A stretch of DNA of 15,044 bases from an uncultured Flavobacteriaceae bacterium. Its GTDB lineage: Bacteria > Bacteroidota > Bacteroidia > Flavobacteriales > Flavobacteriaceae. Position 1 is the stretch's first letter. Every line of letters starts with the position of its first letter. A model generated the notes under the pieces. It saw only the letters and a program-made list of their open reading frames with translations, was not told where the DNA came from and did no database searches. Below are positions 1 through 9,150 of this stretch, in pieces. The position numbers were made by a program, and so were the translations under genes. Where the stretch lies: assembly GCA_913052425.1 (NCBI GenBank), contig CAJXEG010000014.1, positions 1 to 15,044 of the forward strand. The letters run 5' to 3'.

Positions 1-1654
1 CCTCAGAGGCTGTCGATACACTTTTTATATATTTGAACAAAACTCCTTTTGAAAACTTGTAAGGAGGTTGTACCCAATTACTTTTTCTTTCTTTAATCTC
101 TTGATCTGATAAATTTACACTCAACGTATTGGTTTCTGCATCAATGGTAATTATGTCACCATCCGCTAACAAACCAATAACTCCCCCTTCTTGGGCTTCG
201 GGTACTATATGTCCAACAACAAAACCGTGGGTTCCTCCAGAAAATCTACCATCGGTAATTAAAGCAACATCTTTTCCCAATCCTGCTCCCATAATTGCGG
301 CAGTAGGTTTTAACATTTCAGGCATTCCAGGGCCCCCTTTTGGACCTTCATATCGAATGACCACTACATCTCCTTTATTAACTTTACCAGCTCTTATGCC
401 TGCATTGGTATCATATTCCCCGTCAAAAACTCGGGCAGGACCGATAAATTTGAGTCCCTCTTTTCCTGTAATTTTTGCTACAGAACCTCCTGAGGCTAAG
501 TTTCCCTTGAGAATTCTCAAATGACCTGTAGGCTTAATAGGATTATTCAAAGGTCTAATTAAATCTTGACCTTTTTTAAGCGATTTAACATCTGCTAAAT
601 TTTCTGCCAGTGATTTTCCTGTGACCGTCATACAGTTACCGTGAAGCATATCATTCTCAAGCATAAACTTTAAGACTGCTGGAATACCTCCAATAACATG
701 AAGGTCTTTCATTAGATATTTTCCACTGGGTTTGAGATCAGCAAGAAATGGAGTAGAATCACTTATTTTTTGAAAATCGTCTATGGTTAAATCTATATCT
801 GCTGCATGGGCAATAGCCAAGAAATGTAAAACAGCATTGGTTGACCCTCCCAGAACGGCGATAAGTCGCAAAGCATTTTCTATTGATTTTTTGGTTACAA
901 TATTTAAAGGTTTTAAATCCTTTTCTATTAGATGTCTTATAGAGGCACCAACAGCTTTACAATCTTCTAATTTTTCTTTACTTACCGCTGGATTGGAAGA
1001 ACTGTAGGGCAATGACATCCCCAAGGCTTCTATCGCTGATGCCATCGTATTAGCCGTATACATTCCTCCACAAGCTCCTGCTCCTGGACATGCATTACGG
1101 ATTACTTTTTTGTATTCTTTTTCGTCTATTTTACCTGCTACCTTTTCTCCCCAAGCTTCGAAAGCAGACACCACATCCAATTCTTTATCCCTAAGACAAC
1201 CAGAGGAAATGGTTCCGCCATAAACTAAAATACTAGGGCGGTTCAAACGCAACATTCCCATCAAAGCACCAGGCATATTTTTATCACAACCTACTACGGT
1301 TACTACACCATCGTAAGACATGGCCTGAACAACGGTCTCGACGGAGTCAGCAATAACATCTCTAGAAGGTAGAGAAAAACGCATTCCTGGGGTTCCCATA
1401 GAAATCCCATCACTCACACCAATGGTATTGAAAATCAATCCCAACATATTATGAGGAGCAATTCCCTCCTTGACATGAACAGATAAATTATTGAGGTGCA
1501 TATTACAAGGATTACCCTCATAACCAGTGCTAGCGATACCAATCAAAGGTTTTTCAAAATCTTCATCAGTCATACCAATGGCATGCAACATAGCTTGAGC
1601 CGCTGGTTGAGTTGGATCTTGTGTTACGCGTTGACTGAATTTATTAAGCGACAT
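1..1654 (-). CDS. ilvD: Dihydroxy-acid dehydratase (3' end cut by window edge)
   Basis: The protein dehydrates 2,3-dihydroxy-3-methylbutanoate and its isoleucine-pathway homologue to the 2-oxo acids, a late step of valine, leucine and isoleucine synthesis in the cytoplasm. Reading leftward from ATG at 1654, the frame is open for 551 codons to the edge. It shows the IlvD/Edd family signatures: [10 protein letters not shown] with Cys50, VGCDKNMPG with Cys123 and [17 protein letters not shown] with Cys195. These three cysteines are the usual iron–sulfur cluster ligands. GGSTNAVLH and the C-terminal [15 protein letters not shown] block are also present. The frame breaks off after SVSTASE; family members usually end a few residues later, so under ten codons are probably missing. 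In Bacteroidota ilvD often heads an ilvD-ilvB-ilvN-ilvC operon, whose other genes would lie beyond the left edge. No Shine-Dalgarno sequence is visible. The family assignment is secure. Confidence 0.97.
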   Translation of the reverse strand, partial: MSLNKFSQRVTQDPTQPAAQAMLHAIGMTDEDFEKPLIGIASTGYEGNPCNMHLNNLSVHVKEGIAPHNMLGLIFNTIGVSDGISMGTPGMRFSLPSRDVIADSVETVVQAMSYDGVVTVVGCDKNMPGALMGMLRLNRPSILVYGGTISSGCLRDKELDVVSAFEAWGEKVAGKIDEKEYKKVIRNACPGAGACGGMYTANTMASAIEALGMSLPYSSSNPAVSKEKLEDCKAVGASIRHLIEKDLKPLNIVTKKSIENALRLIAVLGGSTNAVLHFLAIAHAADIDLTIDDFQKISDSTPFLADLKPSGKYLMKDLHVIGGIPAVLKFMLENDMLHGNCMTVTGKSLAENLADVKSLKKGQDLIRPLNNPIKPTGHLRILKGNLASGGSVAKITGKEGLKFIGPARVFDGEYDTNAGIRAGKVNKGDVVVIRYEGPKGGPGMPEMLKPTAAIMGAGLGKDVALITDGRFSGGTHGFVVGHIVPEAQEGGVIGLLADGDIITIDAETNTLSVNLSDQEIKERKSNWVQPPYKFSKGVLFKYIKSVSTASE

Positions 1655-1680
1655 AATACGAATTTGATGCTAATTTAATG

Positions 1681-1696
1681 GCTAACTGCTGTTAGC
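1681..1696. promoter_or_regulatory. Perfect inverted repeat upstream of ilvD
   Basis: GCTAAC and GTTAGC flank a 4-base spacer (TGCT), giving a perfect 6+6 dyad about 26 bp before the ilvD start codon in the 210-bp gap between ilvD and the divergent aldehyde dehydrogenase gene. It could be an operator for a dimeric regulator or a small hairpin in the ilvD leader. No U-tract follows it on either strand, so an intrinsic terminator is unlikely. No branched-chain-rich leader peptide was found in the gap. The role is inferred only from position. Confidence 0.4.
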
Positions 1697-1864
1697 GTAA
1701 GTTTTTAAATAAATATACACTATACCCAAATGAATTCAAATCAGTGTAATAATTTGATTGTGAACAACTTAAATAATGTTTAATAACACATTCAAAACAA
1801 CAAAAATAAAAAGAAATCTATTTGAGTTATATTTATGCAATGCTAGCCTCAAAAATACCAAACA

Positions 1865-3256
1865 ATGAAATATAATTTAGACAAAGCCATTGATATTTTA
1901 TATCAAAAGCAAAAAACATTTTTTGACTCACAAGTAACGCAATCTAATGCTTTTAGAATCAAAAAACTAAAGGCACTAAAAAAGGAAATTAATCTAAAAG
2001 AACAAGATATTTTTGAGGCATTACATAAGGACTTGAGGAAATCTGAATTTGAGTCCATGACATCAGAAACAGTTTTGGTCGAAAAAGAGATCACCAAAAT
2101 GATCAGAATGCTTCCCCTTTGGAACCGCCCTCAACGAGCCAAAAGTAGTTTGATCAATTTTCCCTCAAGAGACTACCTGATTCCAGAGCCCTATGGAAAT
2201 TCCCTAATCATTAGTCCCTGGAATTACCCATTTCAACTGGCAGTTACACCTCTTGTGGGAGCCATTGCAGCTGGAAATACAGTCGTTTTAAAACCCTCAG
2301 AGTTTGCGCCGCATACAGGAAAGGTAATTAAACAAATAATTCAAAATGTTTTTGATAAAGGTCATGTTGCTGTAGAGGAAGGTGATGCATCCACAGCTAC
2401 TGTCTTGTTGCAAAAAAAATGGGATTATATTATGTTTACAGGCAGCACGGCGATTGGCAAAATCGTTGCCAAAGCTGCTGCCAAAAACCTTACACCAATA
2501 ACCTTGGAATTGGGAGGTAAAAGTCCATGTATTATTGATAATACTGCACCAATCGGAATTACTGCCAAAAGATTAGTCTGGGGTAAATTCCTCAATTGCG
2601 GTCAGACTTGTATCGCTCCTGATTATCTTTTAGTTCATGAAAACATAAAAGAAAAGTTGATCCAAAAAGTCATTTTACAAATCGAAAAAGCCTTTGGAAA
2701 AAATCAACAGAATTCTTTGGACTACGGTCGAATCGCTCACAAAAACCATTTCAATAAATTAAGGAAATCCCTAAAAAATCAAAATGTCATTTACGGAGGG
2801 CAAACAACCGAAAAGGAATTATTCTTCAGCCCTACCCTGGTGGACAATCCGCCTTTGGACAGTGAACTGATGCAGGAAGAAATCTTTGGTCCTATTTTAC
2901 CAATAATTTCCTACAAAGAGGAAGAAGAAATACACAAGATCTTGGAAAAAAGAGAACGTCCTTTGGCCTTTTATGTATTTTCAAAAAGAAAAAAGTTCAT
3001 CGACCAACTTTTCAAACGGTATTCCTTTGGTGGAGGGGTAGCAAATGACTCGATCATTCAGTTTGCCAATGACAACCTACCTTTTGGTGGGGTTGGTCAC
3101 AGTGGAATGGGTGCCTATCATGGTAAATACAGTTTCAAAAACTTCTCTCATTATAAACCCGTGATCAAAAGAGCTTATTGGTTTGATATTCCTGGACGAT
3201 ACGCACCTTATCCAAAGTCCTTATCTTTGTTGAAACTTTTGTTAAAAAACCTTTAA
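1865..3256 (+). CDS. NAD(P)-dependent aldehyde dehydrogenase, class-3-like
   Basis: This 463-residue protein should oxidise an aldehyde to the carboxylic acid with NAD(P)+. The core ALDH signatures are in order: SPWNYPFQL with Asn120, LKPSEFAP with Lys143, FTGSTAIGK at about 191–199, LELGGKSP with the general base Glu215, and NCGQTCIAP with the catalytic nucleophile Cys249. QEEIFGPILP and the C-terminal PFGGVGHSGMGAYHGK block follow. The length, the direct LELGGKSP…GQTC spacing and the Leu-rich C-terminal tail (SLSLLKLLLKNL) fit the class-3/AlkH-like branch, whose members act on fatty or aromatic aldehydes and may associate with membranes. Substrate cannot be read from sequence. The stop codon overlaps the start of the nitroreductase-family gene by one base (TAATG), so the two are probably co-translated. 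No Shine-Dalgarno sequence precedes the ATG. Confidence 0.95.
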   Translation: MKYNLDKAIDILYQKQKTFFDSQVTQSNAFRIKKLKALKKEINLKEQDIFEALHKDLRKSEFESMTSETVLVEKEITKMIRMLPLWNRPQRAKSSLINFPSRDYLIPEPYGNSLIISPWNYPFQLAVTPLVGAIAAGNTVVLKPSEFAPHTGKVIKQIIQNVFDKGHVAVEEGDASTATVLLQKKWDYIMFTGSTAIGKIVAKAAAKNLTPITLELGGKSPCIIDNTAPIGITAKRLVWGKFLNCGQTCIAPDYLLVHENIKEKLIQKVILQIEKAFGKNQQNSLDYGRIAHKNHFNKLRKSLKNQNVIYGGQTTEKELFFSPTLVDNPPLDSELMQEEIFGPILPIISYKEEEEIHKILEKRERPLAFYVFSKRKKFIDQLFKRYSFGGGVANDSIIQFANDNLPFGGVGHSGMGAYHGKYSFKNFSHYKPVIKRAYWFDIPGRYAPYPKSLSLLKLLLKNL

Positions 3257-3981
3257 TGTCGGAAAAGAAAGTAAGTGAAGCTATAGAATTCAGACGCTCA
3301 GTCAGAATTTTTGACGATGAAAAAGATATCGACTCAGCATTGGTTAAAAAATGTTTGGAACAAGCTATTTTAGCACCCAACAGTAGTAACCTTCAATTAT
3401 GGGAATTTTACCATGTCACCAGTAATGAAGAAATAAAAAAAATAGCAAAGGCCTGTTTTAATCAACCTGCGGCCCGAACTGCCATGCAATTTGTAATTCC
3501 TGTGGTGCGAAAAGATCTGTACAAAAAAAGAATTGCCTCCAATGTAGCTTTTATAAAATCAGAATACAAAAAATCTATAAAAAAAGATGATAAAAAAACC
3601 AATGGAGCTGTCTCCTATTATGAAAAAATATTACCCAAATTCTATGGTGTAAAAAATCTAAAAGGTTGGATAAATAGTATTAATACTAATATCAAAGGTT
3701 TAAAAAAAGTAGTTTATCGACAGGTTAAAAAGTCAGATATGCGGGTAGTAGTTCACAAAAGTACAGCCCTAGCTGCGCAAAACTTTTTGGTAAGTATGGC
3801 AGGATATGGCTATGACACCTGCACTATGGAGGGTTTTGATTCTCTTAGGGTAAAAAAGATATTAGGCCTACCCAATACTGCTGAAATCAGTATGGTCATA
3901 GGCTGTGGAATCAGAACTGAAAAAGGTATTTATGGACCACGCTTTAGGGTTCCATTTGACGAAGTTTATTTTGAAAAGTAA
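3256..3981 (+). CDS. Nitroreductase-family FMN-dependent oxidoreductase
   Basis: This 241-residue protein belongs to the nitroreductase (FMN) superfamily. The N-terminus has the family's EFRRSVRIFD motif (residues 11–20), whose arginines contact FMN phosphate. It is followed by the ILAPNSSNLQLWEFYHV segment, which matches the usual APSaxNxQPW flavin-binding block. Near the end lie the AAQNFLVSMAGYGYDTCTMEGFD helix and loop, then VIGCGIRTEKGIYGPRFRVP. A long lysine-rich insert at about 90–160 is larger than in compact nitroreductases and probably forms a lid. The physiological substrate is unknown; enzymes of this family reduce nitro groups, quinones, enones or iodotyrosine. Its ATG overlaps the aldehyde dehydrogenase stop by one base, pointing to translational coupling and perhaps shared detoxification of reactive carbonyl or nitro compounds. 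That shared role is inference. Confidence 0.88.
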   Translation: MSEKKVSEAIEFRRSVRIFDDEKDIDSALVKKCLEQAILAPNSSNLQLWEFYHVTSNEEIKKIAKACFNQPAARTAMQFVIPVVRKDLYKKRIASNVAFIKSEYKKSIKKDDKKTNGAVSYYEKILPKFYGVKNLKGWINSINTNIKGLKKVVYRQVKKSDMRVVVHKSTALAAQNFLVSMAGYGYDTCTMEGFDSLRVKKILGLPNTAEISMVIGCGIRTEKGIYGPRFRVPFDEVYFEK

Positions 3982-4209
3982 ATAAACTTCTCCCAAACCA
4001 AACTTCTTAACAGGAATTAATTTGTGTAATGACGCTTTGAGAGCCAAATCCAAAGAAAGCGGAACTATAATCGTTGACATTGTATTCAATGATTAATAGT
4101 TGGATTATAAAAAATATAAAAATTTAAGGCTAAACTCGATTTTTCAGTGCATTACATTTTTATAAATCTCTGAGGAATCAATCAAAATTATACTTTATTT
4201 TAGTGGCCA
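3982..4209. other. Intergenic gap before the creatininase-family gene
   Basis: These 228 AT-rich bases separate two rightward gene pairs. No convincing terminator hairpin or full TTTG / TAnnTTTG promoter pair is seen. A TATTTTAG at 4196–4203 resembles a -7 element but has no TTTG at the right distance. One forward frame stays open for about 36 codons up to a stop at about 4097, without a start codon, and may be chance. Confidence 0.5.
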
Positions 4210-4971
4210 ATGAGACCTTACATGTTATCTGAGTGCTTCTGGAGGGACTTAAAAACCCAACGATTTGAAATGGCCGTTTTGCCTTGGGGAGCTACTGAAG
4301 CCCATAACTACCATTTACCATATGGGACCGATGTCTATGAGGCCAATGCCATTGGATCGGCTTCGGGTAAAAAAGCATGGGAACAAGGAGCAAAAGTTGT
4401 CATTTTACCAACCATACCTTTTGGCGTCAATACGGGTCAAACGGATATATATCTTGACATGAACATGAGTCCAAGTACCCAAATGGCTGTTCTCAAAGAC
4501 TTATTAACCGTACTCAACCGACAGGGGATCCAAAAATTTTTAATCCTTAATAGTCATGGTGGAAATGATTTTAAAACCATTTTGAGAGAATTGGGTCTCA
4601 AGTTTCCCAAAATGTTACTGAGTAGTTGCAATTGGTTTCAAGCCTTGGACAAATCGAAATATTTTGAAGAGCAGGGCGACCATGCTGACGAAATGGAAAC
4701 CAGTATCATGATGCATATCAACCCAGAATTTGTTTTGCCACTTTCTGAGGCAGGAATGGGAAAAGAGAAAAAAATTGTGATCAAAGGTTTCCAAGAAAAA
4801 TGGGCATGGAAAGAAAGGAATTGGTCGGAAATAACGGGAGATACCGGCACGGGAAACCCGAAAAAGTCCTCTTCTATAAAAGGAAAAAAGTTCTTTGAAG
4901 ATGTAACAAATAAAATCAGTGAACTAATCATAGATATTTGTGAATCAGATCTTAAACAATTGTATAAATAA
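4210..4971 (+). CDS. Creatininase-family metal-dependent amidohydrolase
   Basis: The 253-residue product fits the creatininase family (PF02633), binuclear-metal enzymes that hydrolyse cyclic or linear amides such as creatinine, formylated pyrimidine intermediates or mycofactocin precursors. Glu30, His32 and Asp41 in WGATEAHNYHLPYGTD have the same 2- and 11-residue spacing as the creatininase metal ligands. His116 lies in NSHGGN, and the late ligand region reads GDHADEMETS with Glu163. The family's usual Gly after the EQH motif is Asn-Tyr here, so it is not a typical creatininase and true creatinine turnover is doubtful. It lies 11 bp before the DUF5916 gene, apparently as one transcription unit. 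There is no signal peptide, so it should be cytoplasmic. Family secure, substrate unknown. Confidence 0.9.
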   Translation: MRPYMLSECFWRDLKTQRFEMAVLPWGATEAHNYHLPYGTDVYEANAIGSASGKKAWEQGAKVVILPTIPFGVNTGQTDIYLDMNMSPSTQMAVLKDLLTVLNRQGIQKFLILNSHGGNDFKTILRELGLKFPKMLLSSCNWFQALDKSKYFEEQGDHADEMETSIMMHINPEFVLPLSEAGMGKEKKIVIKGFQEKWAWKERNWSEITGDTGTGNPKKSSSIKGKKFFEDVTNKISELIIDICESDLKQLYK

Positions 4972-4982
4972 GTATACACCCC

Positions 4983-7157
4983 ATGACCCAATCAATAAAT
5001 AAAATTACTACTACCCTAGTTTTTTTGTTTTTTTTTCTCCCCTCTTGGGCTCAAAAAATCAATCAGGATTATGTCCTGAAAATTGGAAAAACAACTGAGA
5101 AAATATCAATAGACGGTCATTTAAATGAAAGTATTTGGGAAAAAGTCCATGTAGCGGATAATTTTTCTATGATCCTTCCTCAGGATAATAGGAAAGCCAC
5201 CCAGTTTTCTGAAGTCAGGATGGCATATGACGACAAAAATATTTACCTAGCTGTAATTTTCTTCAACAATACCGTTCAAGGAGATTATGTTGTAGAGTCC
5301 TACAAAAGAGACTTTAGCTTTGGTAAAAATGATAATTTTTTAGTGGCCATTGATCCATTTAACAACATGACTACAGGATTTGCTTTTGGACTCAATGCCT
5401 ACGGAGCGCAGTGGGATGGAACGATGTATGATGGCCGAAGAGTAGATTTGAATTGGGATACCAAATGGTATTCGGAGGTTACATTCGATGCTGAAAAATG
5501 GACAGCTGAAATCGCTATTCCTTTCAAATCTATTCGCTATAGAGACAATCTTACCCAATGGGGTATCAGTTTCAGTCGTTTAGATTTAAAGGCCAGTGAA
5601 AAGTCGGGCTGGACTCCTGTCCCTCGTCAATTCCCATCCATCTCCATGGCCTATTCAGGTATTTTGAATTGGGACTCACCGCCTCCTGATCAAGGGTCCA
5701 ATATTTCCTTTATCCCCTACGTATCTGGAGAAATTGACAGTCCTCAGCAAAATATCCGTGATTATAAGTTCAATGTGGGAGCAGATGTAAAATTCAATTT
5801 GACCTCTTCACTGAACTTGGACATAACCCTCAATCCCGATTTTTCTCAGGCTGAAGTGGACCAACAAGTGACCAACTTAGATCGTTTTGAACTCTTCTTT
5901 CCTGAGAGAAGGCAGTTTTTTCTGGAAAATGCGGATCTCTTTGCCAATTTTGGTTATGACAATATCCGCCCTTTTTTCTCCAGAAGAATTGGCCTGAACA
6001 ACCCCATTGTTGGCGGCATTCGATTGAGTGGAAACATCGACGAAAAATGGAGGGTTGGCCTTCTGGATATCCAAACTCAGGATGATGCAAAAAATAATTT
6101 AGCTGCCGAAAACTTTGGTGTCTTTAGCTTACAACGTAAAGTTTTGGATCGTTCAACGATAGGAATGATTTTTGTCAACAAACAAACCTTAGGCAACCTT
6201 GAAAGTATAAATACTAATTCAAGATACAATCGAAATTTTGGATTGGAATACAATCACTTTTCTGCTGATAATTTGTGGAACGGCAAATTGATGTACCTCA
6301 CATCTTTAACCCCTCACATGGAAGATGATGATGCTATTTTCGCTTCCAACCTTACTTACAACAACAATAATTTTCTAGGGAGTTTTCAGGTAGAGTATAT
6401 AGGAGAGAATTATAATGCAGAAGTGGGTTATGTTCCAAGGACAAAATACTACAAGTTTGATACCACTTTTAAATATTTATTTTTCCCAAGCCAAGATTCA
6501 AAGATTTTATCTCATGGGCCCTCTGTTGGCAGTATTCAATATTTCAATTTTGATGGGCAAGGCATTGACAGAAAGACACAATTGGGTTATGAAGTCAATT
6601 TTGTAAACAGAAGTAAGATGACCCTCAACTTTGAAAATCAATTCTTAGAACTACAAAGTACCTTTGATCCCATCAGAACAGGAATCCAAAGTCTTGAGGC
6701 TCTAACGCAACATAGCTGGAACAGTATCAATTTGGAATACAACTCTCAACCGCAGAGTCTTTTAACCTATTCACTCAAATCCTCCTACGGTGGTTATTTC
6801 CAAAAAGGAAGGCGTTGGCTATTCTTTAGCCAAATGGGATACCGTTTTCAACCCTATTTGGATTTAAACTCTTTGATCAGTTACAATAACATTACTCTTG
6901 AGGAACCATGGGGAACCAATGGGTTTTGGCTATTGGGGGTTAAGTCAAATTTTACCTTTACCAAAAATATTTTCTTTTCCAATCTCTATCAGTACAACGA
7001 ACAACAAAAGCTTTGGAATTTTAACTCCCGATTTCAATGGCGGTATAAGCCCGCTTCGGATATTTTTCTGGTATTTAATAGCAGTGATAACCGTATGATG
7101 GAACCAAATCGGAATTGGAACCTTACATTAAAAATTAATTATTGGATCAACTTATAA
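4983..7157 (+). CDS. Secreted CBM9-like / DUF5916 outer-membrane-type protein
   Basis: This 724-residue protein starts with a signal peptide: a hydrophobic run at about 10–20, with likely cleavage after SWA-23. Residues about 30–225 resemble the carbohydrate-binding family 9-like β-sandwich (ISIDGHLNESIWEKV, AYDDKNIYLAV, WTAEIAIPFKSIRY). From about 240 onward it matches DUF5916, with the hallmark block NPDFSQAEVDQQVTNLDRFE at 284–303, then FFPERRQFFLENADLF and RPFFSRRIGL. The rest alternates aromatic and polar residues in β-strand fashion to the end (NLTLKINYWINL), as expected for a β-barrel. Such proteins are common in Bacteroidota; their function is not established and the CBM9 similarity need not mean sugar binding. 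It is probably co-transcribed with the creatininase-family gene. Its stop lies 7 bp from the stop of the converging dsbD. Confidence 0.9.
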   Translation: MTQSINKITTTLVFLFFFLPSWAQKINQDYVLKIGKTTEKISIDGHLNESIWEKVHVADNFSMILPQDNRKATQFSEVRMAYDDKNIYLAVIFFNNTVQGDYVVESYKRDFSFGKNDNFLVAIDPFNNMTTGFAFGLNAYGAQWDGTMYDGRRVDLNWDTKWYSEVTFDAEKWTAEIAIPFKSIRYRDNLTQWGISFSRLDLKASEKSGWTPVPRQFPSISMAYSGILNWDSPPPDQGSNISFIPYVSGEIDSPQQNIRDYKFNVGADVKFNLTSSLNLDITLNPDFSQAEVDQQVTNLDRFELFFPERRQFFLENADLFANFGYDNIRPFFSRRIGLNNPIVGGIRLSGNIDEKWRVGLLDIQTQDDAKNNLAAENFGVFSLQRKVLDRSTIGMIFVNKQTLGNLESINTNSRYNRNFGLEYNHFSADNLWNGKLMYLTSLTPHMEDDDAIFASNLTYNNNNFLGSFQVEYIGENYNAEVGYVPRTKYYKFDTTFKYLFFPSQDSKILSHGPSVGSIQYFNFDGQGIDRKTQLGYEVNFVNRSKMTLNFENQFLELQSTFDPIRTGIQSLEALTQHSWNSINLEYNSQPQSLLTYSLKSSYGGYFQKGRRWLFFSQMGYRFQPYLDLNSLISYNNITLEEPWGTNGFWLLGVKSNFTFTKNIFFSNLYQYNEQQKLWNFNSRFQWRYKPASDIFLVFNSSDNRMMEPNRNWNLTLKINYWINL

Positions 7158-7164
7158 AAGGATT

Positions 7165-9150
7165 TCAAAAGGCATAGCCTTGGGAGGATATTTTATTTTC
7201 TTTGAATTTTTTTAAGCCTGATTGCAACCAAGATTTGTAGGTATCTGTATCGGTGTATTGTACTGGACTGTTGAGCAGTGTTCCATCAGCAGACAATAAC
7301 ACATAATAGGGCTGTGAGGCAGAGGAAAAATTAAGGCTCTGAAAGGTCGCCCATTTTTCCCCTATTGTTTTGATCGTCTTGATTCTGCCATTGGGATATT
7401 GAAAATTAAATTGCATCTCATCGGGCAATTCATTGCGATCATCTATGTATAATGAAATAATAACAAAGTCCTCATTCAACAAAAGAAAAACATCAGGTTG
7501 GGACCATACATTTTCTTCCATTTTTCGGCAATTTACACATGCCCAACCAGTAAAATCTAATAAAATAGGTTTGTCATTCGCTTGGGCAAAAGCCTTCCCT
7601 GATTCATAATCTTTAAAACAGTTTAGACCTAATGGACATTCTGAATCAGAGTGATAAACACTGTAAAAAACGGGCGGTGGGAATCCACTCAGCAAGGTCA
7701 ATTGTCCATTTTGATTTTTCCACAAACCAGGAATCAAATAGAAGATAAACAACAGCACCAAAAAAGTAAAAAAGCGTTGAAACTTGGAAATCTTTACCCC
7801 TTTTACGTCATGTGGAAAACGTAACCACCCCATGAGGTAGACAAATAAGACTAGGGATATTACCACCCATATTCCTATAAAAATTTCACGTTTTAGGAGG
7901 CCCCAATGGGCTACCATGTCTGCATTAGATAAAAATTTAAGTGCCAGCGCCAGTTCCAAAAAACCCAATGTTACTTTTACTTTGGTCATCCACCCCCCAG
8001 ATTTAGGTATAGATTTGAGTGCATTGGGAAACAGTGCCAAAAGTCCAAAAGGTAAAGCCAAAGCAAAACCAAAACCTGCCATTCCAACAGACAATTGGTT
8101 AGCCCCTCCCTCGGACGACAGCGATCCCGCCAATAGCGACCCCAATATGGGCCCAGTACATGAAAAAGAAACAATCGCTAAAGTTAGCGCCATAAAGAAG
8201 ATGCCCAATATACCACTGTTGGCAGAGGCACTATCAGAGCGATTCCCCCAGCTGCTGGGAAGCGTCAATTCGTAATAGCCAAAAAATGAAAAGGCGAAAA
8301 AGACAAATACAGCAAAAAAGAGCAAGTTCATTACGATATTGGTAGATAGTGTATTGAGTATTTGCGGGTCTAGCGCATCCAAAAAGTGAAAGGGTAAACT
8401 CAATAATACATATATTAAAAGAATAAAAAAGCCATAAAGTAATGCTCGTCCCACCCCTTTACGTTGGTTTACACTTTGTTTCAGGAAAAAAGAAACGGTG
8501 AGCGGAATCATAGGAAAAATACAGGGTGTAAGTAAGGCAATCAGACCGCCAATAAAACCCAATAGAAATAAATTAAATAAAGGGTTATCACTCTTTTCGT
8601 CTAGATTTTGAACCAATAGTTCCTTATTTTTTAGCTGTAATTGTAAGGCTACTGATTGCTCTAAACTTTTCGAATCAATGGTTTTTTGTTCTTCAGCTCC
8701 TGCTTGGGACGGATCCAAAACAAAACGGAAAGGCTCATTTCTGAAAATACAGAGTTTATCATCGCACGCTTGAAATCGAATCTGTCCTGTAATTGAAATA
8801 AGTTCAGGCTTAAGGAATCGGATTTTTTGGCGGAAAGTCGCTTTGCTATCAAACCAAGATAAATCCATTTCAAAAATAGGGTCAAAAGCGGTGATGGTAT
8901 TACCCTCCTCTGTTTTACCCATCAATTCGAAATCAATCCCTACTCCTTCAAACTCAAATTCTGTTGGCAATGGACCCTCCTTGGGAAGGTTTTGAGAATA
9001 TAAATGCCATTTGGGTTCTATGCTGGCTGTGAACTCCAAAATAAACTCACCTTCCGTGTTCTTTTGAAAGTCCGTTTTCCACATCACAGGGTTTTGTGCC
9101 TGAAGGCCCAAAGTCCATATAAACAAGAGTAAAAAGCCTTTTTTAATCAT
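7165..9150 (-). CDS. dsbD: Protein-disulfide reductase DsbD (three-domain)
   Basis: This 661-residue inner-membrane protein should pass electrons from cytoplasmic thioredoxin to periplasmic thiol proteins. After a signal peptide (about 1–19) comes the N-terminal immunoglobulin-like domain with the cysteine pair Cys129/Cys134 (ACDDKLC). About eight membrane segments follow, from about 190 to 475, with the paired transmembrane cysteines in LLTPCIFPMIP (Cys210) and SFSCTGPILGS (Cys331). A C-terminal thioredoxin-like domain carries the redox motif WACVNCRK (Cys538, Cys541). All six redox cysteines are present, so it looks functional. The Pro-Pro that often follows the first pair is replaced by IFRNEP. 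The start overlaps the tilS stop by 8 bp, so the two are read together. It converges on the DUF5916 gene with only 7 bp between stops and no clear bidirectional terminator. Confidence 0.96.
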   Translation of the reverse strand: MIKKGFLLLFIWTLGLQAQNPVMWKTDFQKNTEGEFILEFTASIEPKWHLYSQNLPKEGPLPTEFEFEGVGIDFELMGKTEEGNTITAFDPIFEMDLSWFDSKATFRQKIRFLKPELISITGQIRFQACDDKLCIFRNEPFRFVLDPSQAGAEEQKTIDSKSLEQSVALQLQLKNKELLVQNLDEKSDNPLFNLFLLGFIGGLIALLTPCIFPMIPLTVSFFLKQSVNQRKGVGRALLYGFFILLIYVLLSLPFHFLDALDPQILNTLSTNIVMNLLFFAVFVFFAFSFFGYYELTLPSSWGNRSDSASANSGILGIFFMALTLAIVSFSCTGPILGSLLAGSLSSEGGANQLSVGMAGFGFALALPFGLLALFPNALKSIPKSGGWMTKVKVTLGFLELALALKFLSNADMVAHWGLLKREIFIGIWVVISLVLFVYLMGWLRFPHDVKGVKISKFQRFFTFLVLLFIFYLIPGLWKNQNGQLTLLSGFPPPVFYSVYHSDSECPLGLNCFKDYESGKAFAQANDKPILLDFTGWACVNCRKMEENVWSQPDVFLLLNEDFVIISLYIDDRNELPDEMQFNFQYPNGRIKTIKTIGEKWATFQSLNFSSASQPYYVLLSADGTLLNSPVQYTDTDTYKSWLQSGLKKFKENKISSQGYAF

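Noticed and set aside
3985..4099. A start-less open stretch of about 36 codons after the nitroreductase-family gene, suggesting a gene remnant
   Set aside because: No start codon and no recognisable family. The opposite strand is also partly open (an ATG frame at 4089), so chance is the simpler explanation.
7141..7180. Bidirectional terminator between the DUF5916 gene and dsbD
   Set aside because: The stops are 7 bp apart, and no stem of useful length with a T-run was visible.
7916..8275. 119-codon forward ORF antisense to dsbD
   Set aside because: It is the reverse reading of the dsbD membrane-domain codons. It has low complexity rich in Pro, Lys, Ala and Ser and no sign of a domain.
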